Positions 4,030 through 5,398 of a DNA stretch of 5,398 nt are shown one piece after another. The notes under the pieces are model-generated. The model was given only the letters and a program-made list of their open reading frames with translations, had not been told where the DNA came from and did no database searches. The position numbers were made by a program, and so were the translations under genes. The DNA is from Chloroflexota bacterium. Its GTDB lineage: Bacteria; Chloroflexota; Anaerolineae; DTPP01. Positions within the stretch are counted from its first letter, which is position 1; every line of letters begins with the position of its first letter. Where the stretch lies: the NCBI GenBank assembly GCA_012514615.1, contig JAAYZY010000409.1, positions 1 through 5,398 on the forward strand, given 5' to 3'.

Positions 4030-5398
4030 GCGGAGCTCAGGGCGCGGCGCGCTGCCGCCAACTGCACCTCCAGGGCCGAGAGTGCGGTGCCACCCTCGCT
4101 GTCTCGCGTGTTCACCGAACGGGCGTAGTCGAAGACGGCGTACACGTCTTCAGCGAAGTGCGGCGACGCCTCCTGGTAAGCAGCCAAGGGCAGCGCCCGC
4201 AGCGGCACGCCTTGCTCCTCAGCCGCCTGAACCAGCCGGCCCACCAGGTGGTGGCTCTCCCTGAACGGCACACCCCGCTGCACCAGGTACTCGGCCAAGT
4301 CCGTCGCCAGCGTGTCGTCGGATAGGGCCGCCTCCATGCGCTGAGGCTGCGGCTCCAGGCTGGCCACCACGCCGGCCGCCACCGGCAGGGCAGCGGCCAG
4401 GGTGTCCACCGCATCAAACAGCGGCTCCTTGTCCTCCTGCAGGTCGCGGTTGTAGCCCGCTGGCAGCCCTTTCAGGGTGGTGAGCAGCGCCACCAAGCTG
4501 CCCAACAGCCGGCCGCTCTTGCCCCGCAGCAGCTCCATGCTGTCGGGGTTGCGCTTGTGGGGCATCAGGCTGGAGCCGGTGGTGTAGCCTTCGGAGAGCC
4601 GTACGAAGCCGAAGCTGGGCGTCGACCAGAGCACCAGGTCCTCGGCCAGCCTGCTGAGGTGCACCCCCAGCAAACCCGCCCAGAAGAGGAACTCGGCCAC
4701 GAAATCCCGGTCGCTCACCGCATCCAGCGAGTTGGGGGTGACCCCCACGAAGCCCAGGTCGGCGGCCAGGGCCTGTCGGTCCACGCCCCAGCTGTTCCCG
4801 GCCAGCGCGCCGGCGCCCAGCGGGCAGACGTTCACCCGCTCCCGGAGCTGGGTCAGGCGCTGGGCGTCCCTCTGCCAGGCCCAAAAGTGCGCCAGCAGCC
4901 AGTGGCTGAAACGGATCGGCTGCGCTGGCTGCATGTGGGTGTAGCCGGGCATCAGCAGGTCCCGGTGGCGCTCTGCCTGTTCCAGGGCGGCCTGCATCAG
5001 CGCCGTGAGCGCGGCGGCCAGGGCATCCGCCTCCGCCCGTAGCCACAGGCGCATGTCTGTGGCCACCTGGTCGTTACGGCTGCGGCCGGTGTGCAGCTTG
5101 CCCGCCACCGGGCCGATGAGCTCACCCAGCCGCCGCTCCACCGCAGTGTGAATATCCTCGTCGGCCGGTGCAAAGGCGAAGGCGTCTGCGGCCAACTCTT
5201 GGCGCACCGCCTCCAGCCCTCCAGCAAGCGCCTGCGCTTCCGCCGCCGTCAACACGCCGCAGCGCGCCAAAGCTCGGGCGTAGGCCATGCTCCCATCCAG
5301 GTCTTCAGCCCACAACCGACGGTCGAAAGGCAGGGAATCGGCGAAACGGGCCATCTCTTCGGCAGGTCCGCCGCTGAAGCGTCCTCCCCACAGTCTGC
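4026..5398 (-). CDS. argH: Argininosuccinate lyase (N-terminus outside window)
   Basis: Catalyses the last step of arginine synthesis, argininosuccinate to arginine plus fumarate, as a cytosolic homotetramer of the fumarase/aspartase superfamily. 456 codons are visible. The frame stays open to the window edge and reads RLWGGRFSGGPAEEM, the conserved ArgH N-terminus, so the ATG at 5354 is internal and the real start lies just beyond 5398, probably within a few codons. Conserved blocks, numbered from the first visible residue: LPFDRRL (22-28), LHTGRSRNDQVATD (101-114), GYTHMQPAQPI (151-161) with the catalytic-region histidine at 154, NSLDAVSDRDF (222-232), and the signature GSSLMPHKRNP (274-284; bases 4577-4545) with the mobile serine loop. 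GYNRDLQEDKEPLFD (314-328) and VQRGVPFRESHHLVG are also typical. All key motifs are present, so it should be active. It is unlinked to other arginine genes here; its promoter is out of view. Confidence 0.97.
   Translation of the reverse strand, partial: RLWGGRFSGGPAEEMARFADSLPFDRRLWAEDLDGSMAYARALARCGVLTAAEAQALAGGLEAVRQELAADAFAFAPADEDIHTAVERRLGELIGPVAGKLHTGRSRNDQVATDMRLWLRAEADALAAALTALMQAALEQAERHRDLLMPGYTHMQPAQPIRFSHWLLAHFWAWQRDAQRLTQLRERVNVCPLGAGALAGNSWGVDRQALAADLGFVGVTPNSLDAVSDRDFVAEFLFWAGLLGVHLSRLAEDLVLWSTPSFGFVRLSEGYTTGSSLMPHKRNPDSMELLRGKSGRLLGSLVALLTTLKGLPAGYNRDLQEDKEPLFDAVDTLAAALPVAAGVVASLEPQPQRMEAALSDDTLATDLAEYLVQRGVPFRESHHLVGRLVQAAEEQGVPLRALPLAAYQEASPHFAEDVYAVFDYARSVNTRDSEGGTALSALEVQLAAARRALSSA

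Noticed and set aside
5352..5354. ATG at 5354 as the start of argH
   Set aside because: The frame continues upstream with the conserved RLWGGRFSGG block of ArgH, so the true start is beyond the window end.

Overview
The window is a GC-rich, densely packed bacterial chromosome segment. It holds five protein genes, two of them cut by the window edges, and one real intergenic region of about 200 bp. GC-rich third codon positions create long antisense open frames that are not genes. Several features fit a Chloroflexota (Anaerolineae-type) bacterium: a secreted protein ending in a WFPLIMR-type tail, as I recall for many exported proteins of that phylum; a CPNCG..CWRC zinc-ribbon membrane protein; and a bacterial QTMAN/DUF3524 glycosyltransferase. 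This assignment is an inference from protein style, not from a phylogenetic marker comparison.

Layout. Bases 1-1652 (+) are the 3' part of a type IIA topoisomerase A subunit (gyrA-like); its N-terminus and catalytic tyrosine lie upstream of the window. It converges, with only 17 bp between the stop codons, on a two-gene minus-strand unit. That unit reads from the intergenic region as a small zinc-ribbon membrane protein (3051-2761) and then a homologue of tRNA-queuosine alpha-mannosyltransferase (2809-1670). The two overlap by 49 bp in different frames. The intergenic region (3052-3255) carries two back-to-back promoters with identical TTGCCG -35 boxes, 17-bp spacers and extended -10 elements. 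The plus-strand promoter drives a secreted Fn3-domain protein (3256-4029). That gene converges on argH (5398-4026, minus strand, N-terminus cut), and the two stop codons share one CTAG tetranucleotide.

How the genes relate. GyrA (DNA topology) and ArgH (last step of arginine synthesis) are housekeeping genes with no evident functional link to their neighbours. The most informative unit is the zinc-ribbon/QTMAN pair. The overlap and a small hairpin over the second gene's ribosome-binding region suggest translational coupling. The zinc finger spacing is the one known from RNA-binding RanBP2-type fingers, which invites the untested idea that the small protein works with the presumptive tRNA glycosyltransferase. 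The topoisomerase also lacks a recognisable canonical GyrA box where one is expected. I saw no RNA genes, CRISPR arrays, mobile elements or canonical intrinsic terminators.
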